Source: a virus. Taken from it: a stretch of 29,308 bases of DNA. Location of the stretch: the IMG/VR virus record IMGVR_UViG_3300046516_000262, positions 1 to 29,308 of that record. One strand, given 5' to 3'. Made by a program: the position numbers and the translations under genes. Below are positions 28,709 through 29,308 of the stretch, piece after piece; positions within the stretch are counted from its first letter, which is position 1, and each line of letters starts with the position of its first letter. The notes under the pieces are model-generated. The model saw only the letters and a program-made list of their open reading frames with translations. It did not search any database and was not told the origin of the DNA.

Positions 28709-28995
28709 ACGTCAATCACCACGTTGGCAAGGAACCCTGAGGTATCCACAGTTACGTTAGGCGGGATACGGTCCATACGGATACCCAAGGAACCGCCAAC
28801 GATACCCGAACGAATCTTAGCCAACACCCCTGGGAACATATCGCTATTGGCGAGCATTCCGTACTTCGGATGCTGCCTAGCTGCGTTCATATCCACATGC
28901 GAGCGCTTGAACACGGGAACCGCGATGTAGTGATAGGCGGGCGTATCGTCCATATTGAAGACAGTCTGGACCTTGGCCTTGAATTGGATTTTCAT
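28705..28995 (-). CDS. Conserved hypothetical phage protein
   Basis: 96 residues, beta-rich. VFNMDDTPAYHYIAVPVFKRSHVDMNAARQHPKYG, then ANSDMFPG, resembles a recurrent small protein of podoviruses with unknown function. Both neighbours overlap it by 4 bases. No membrane segment. Confidence 0.68.
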   Translation of the reverse strand: MKIQFKAKVQTVFNMDDTPAYHYIAVPVFKRSHVDMNAARQHPKYGMLANSDMFPGVLAKIRSGIVGGSLGIRMDRIPPNVTVDTSGFLANVVIDV

Positions 28996-29129
28996 GCTTT
29001 CACCTCAACGATGAACAAGACAGGGTTTGCTGCATCGGTGTCCCGCTTGACTGCCTCAAGTGCCAGGGGCAAATACATGAGGTGCTTCCATACGCTGAAG
29101 TCAGCACGAAGGATTTTGTATGTGTTCAT
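28992..29129 (-). CDS. Small protein (45 aa)
   Basis: 45 residues: MNTYKILRADFSVWKHLMYLPLALEAVKRDTDAANPVLFIVEVKA. ATGA overlaps at both ends tie it to the operon. Amphipathic; unrecognised. Confidence 0.55.
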   Translation of the reverse strand: MNTYKILRADFSVWKHLMYLPLALEAVKRDTDAANPVLFIVEVKA

Positions 29130-29308
29130 GCGAATAACTCCATGGTTTCATAGGACCCTACAGGCAACACCTGCAGACACTTACAGGTCTCACAGGTGCA
29201 TGCCGCTTCAATGAGAGCCTTTGTGCATGCTTCGTTTGCATCCTTGGCACGTACGCGTACCGTGAAGCGGGAACCAAGGGATTCTATGATCGCTAGGTAG
29301 AGGGTCAT
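29126..29308 (-). CDS. Small hypothetical protein reaching the window edge
   Basis: At least 60 residues; the first codon ATG is the last three bases of the window, so it may extend beyond. LYLAIIESLGSRFTVRVRAKDANEACTKALIEAACTCETCKC has a beta start and a CxCxxCxC cluster that could bind metal. It starts the visible part of the leftward small-gene operon, with its stop overlapping the next ATG. Unrecognised. Confidence 0.55.
   Translation of the reverse strand: MTLYLAIIESLGSRFTVRVRAKDANEACTKALIEAACTCETCKCLQVLPVGSYETMELFA

Overview
The window is part of a double-stranded DNA bacteriophage genome from a Gram-negative host, apparently a temperate one. The host is probably a proteobacterium, possibly beta: consensus DnaA boxes, sigma70-type promoters, a lipoprotein of Gram-negative type, and capsid codons rich in TCG and ACG all fit, but the host group is inference. 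Nearly all sequence is compact phage-style coding sequence with ATGA/TGATG overlaps. No rRNA, insertion sequence or CRISPR array is visible.

Layout. (1) 1-7413, + strand: virion and lysis genes (end of the portal, scaffold, SU10/DUF5309-type major capsid protein, an inserted HNH nuclease, head-tail adaptor, tail fibre and its accessory protein, endolysin, holin-like proteins), ending at a terminator at 7417-7461. (2) 7466-9637, - strand: a plasmid-type cassette of parA, a ribbon-helix-helix partner and a winged-helix rep, flanked by a dyad operator/centromere candidate and by a replication origin with DnaA boxes, iterons and AT-rich repeats. (3) 9638-11111, - strand: a second ribbon-helix-helix protein, a small ORF and a tyrosine recombinase. 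(4) 11228-23903, - strand: a T7-like metabolism block. Read in transcription order it runs RNA polymerase, SSB, endonuclease I, ThyX, primase-helicase, DNA polymerase, 5'-3' exonuclease, dNTP pyrophosphohydrolases, with many small genes between. (5) 23904-24437: a divergent control region. (6) 24438-27271, + strand: ribonucleotide reductase beta and alpha plus a small membrane protein. (7) 27272-27818: noncoding, with a large hairpin, a strong terminator and a tRNA-like fold. (8) 27819-29308: an HNH-like gene (+) facing a string of small - strand genes.

How it works together. The phage carries its own single-subunit RNA polymerase, itself behind a near-consensus host sigma70 promoter, and a T7-type replisome fed by RNR, ThyX and two pyrophosphohydrolases. 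It also encodes what looks like a complete low-copy plasmid system (ori, Rep, ParA, RHH partner) plus a recombinase. The most economical reading is a phage-plasmid: lytic growth on the T7-like replisome, and lysogeny as a partitioned episome, with the recombinase either resolving multimers or offering integration. T7-like gene order combined with an SU10-like head and a plasmid maintenance cassette is the main novelty. Tail-tube, ejection and terminase genes are not seen and presumably lie outside the window.
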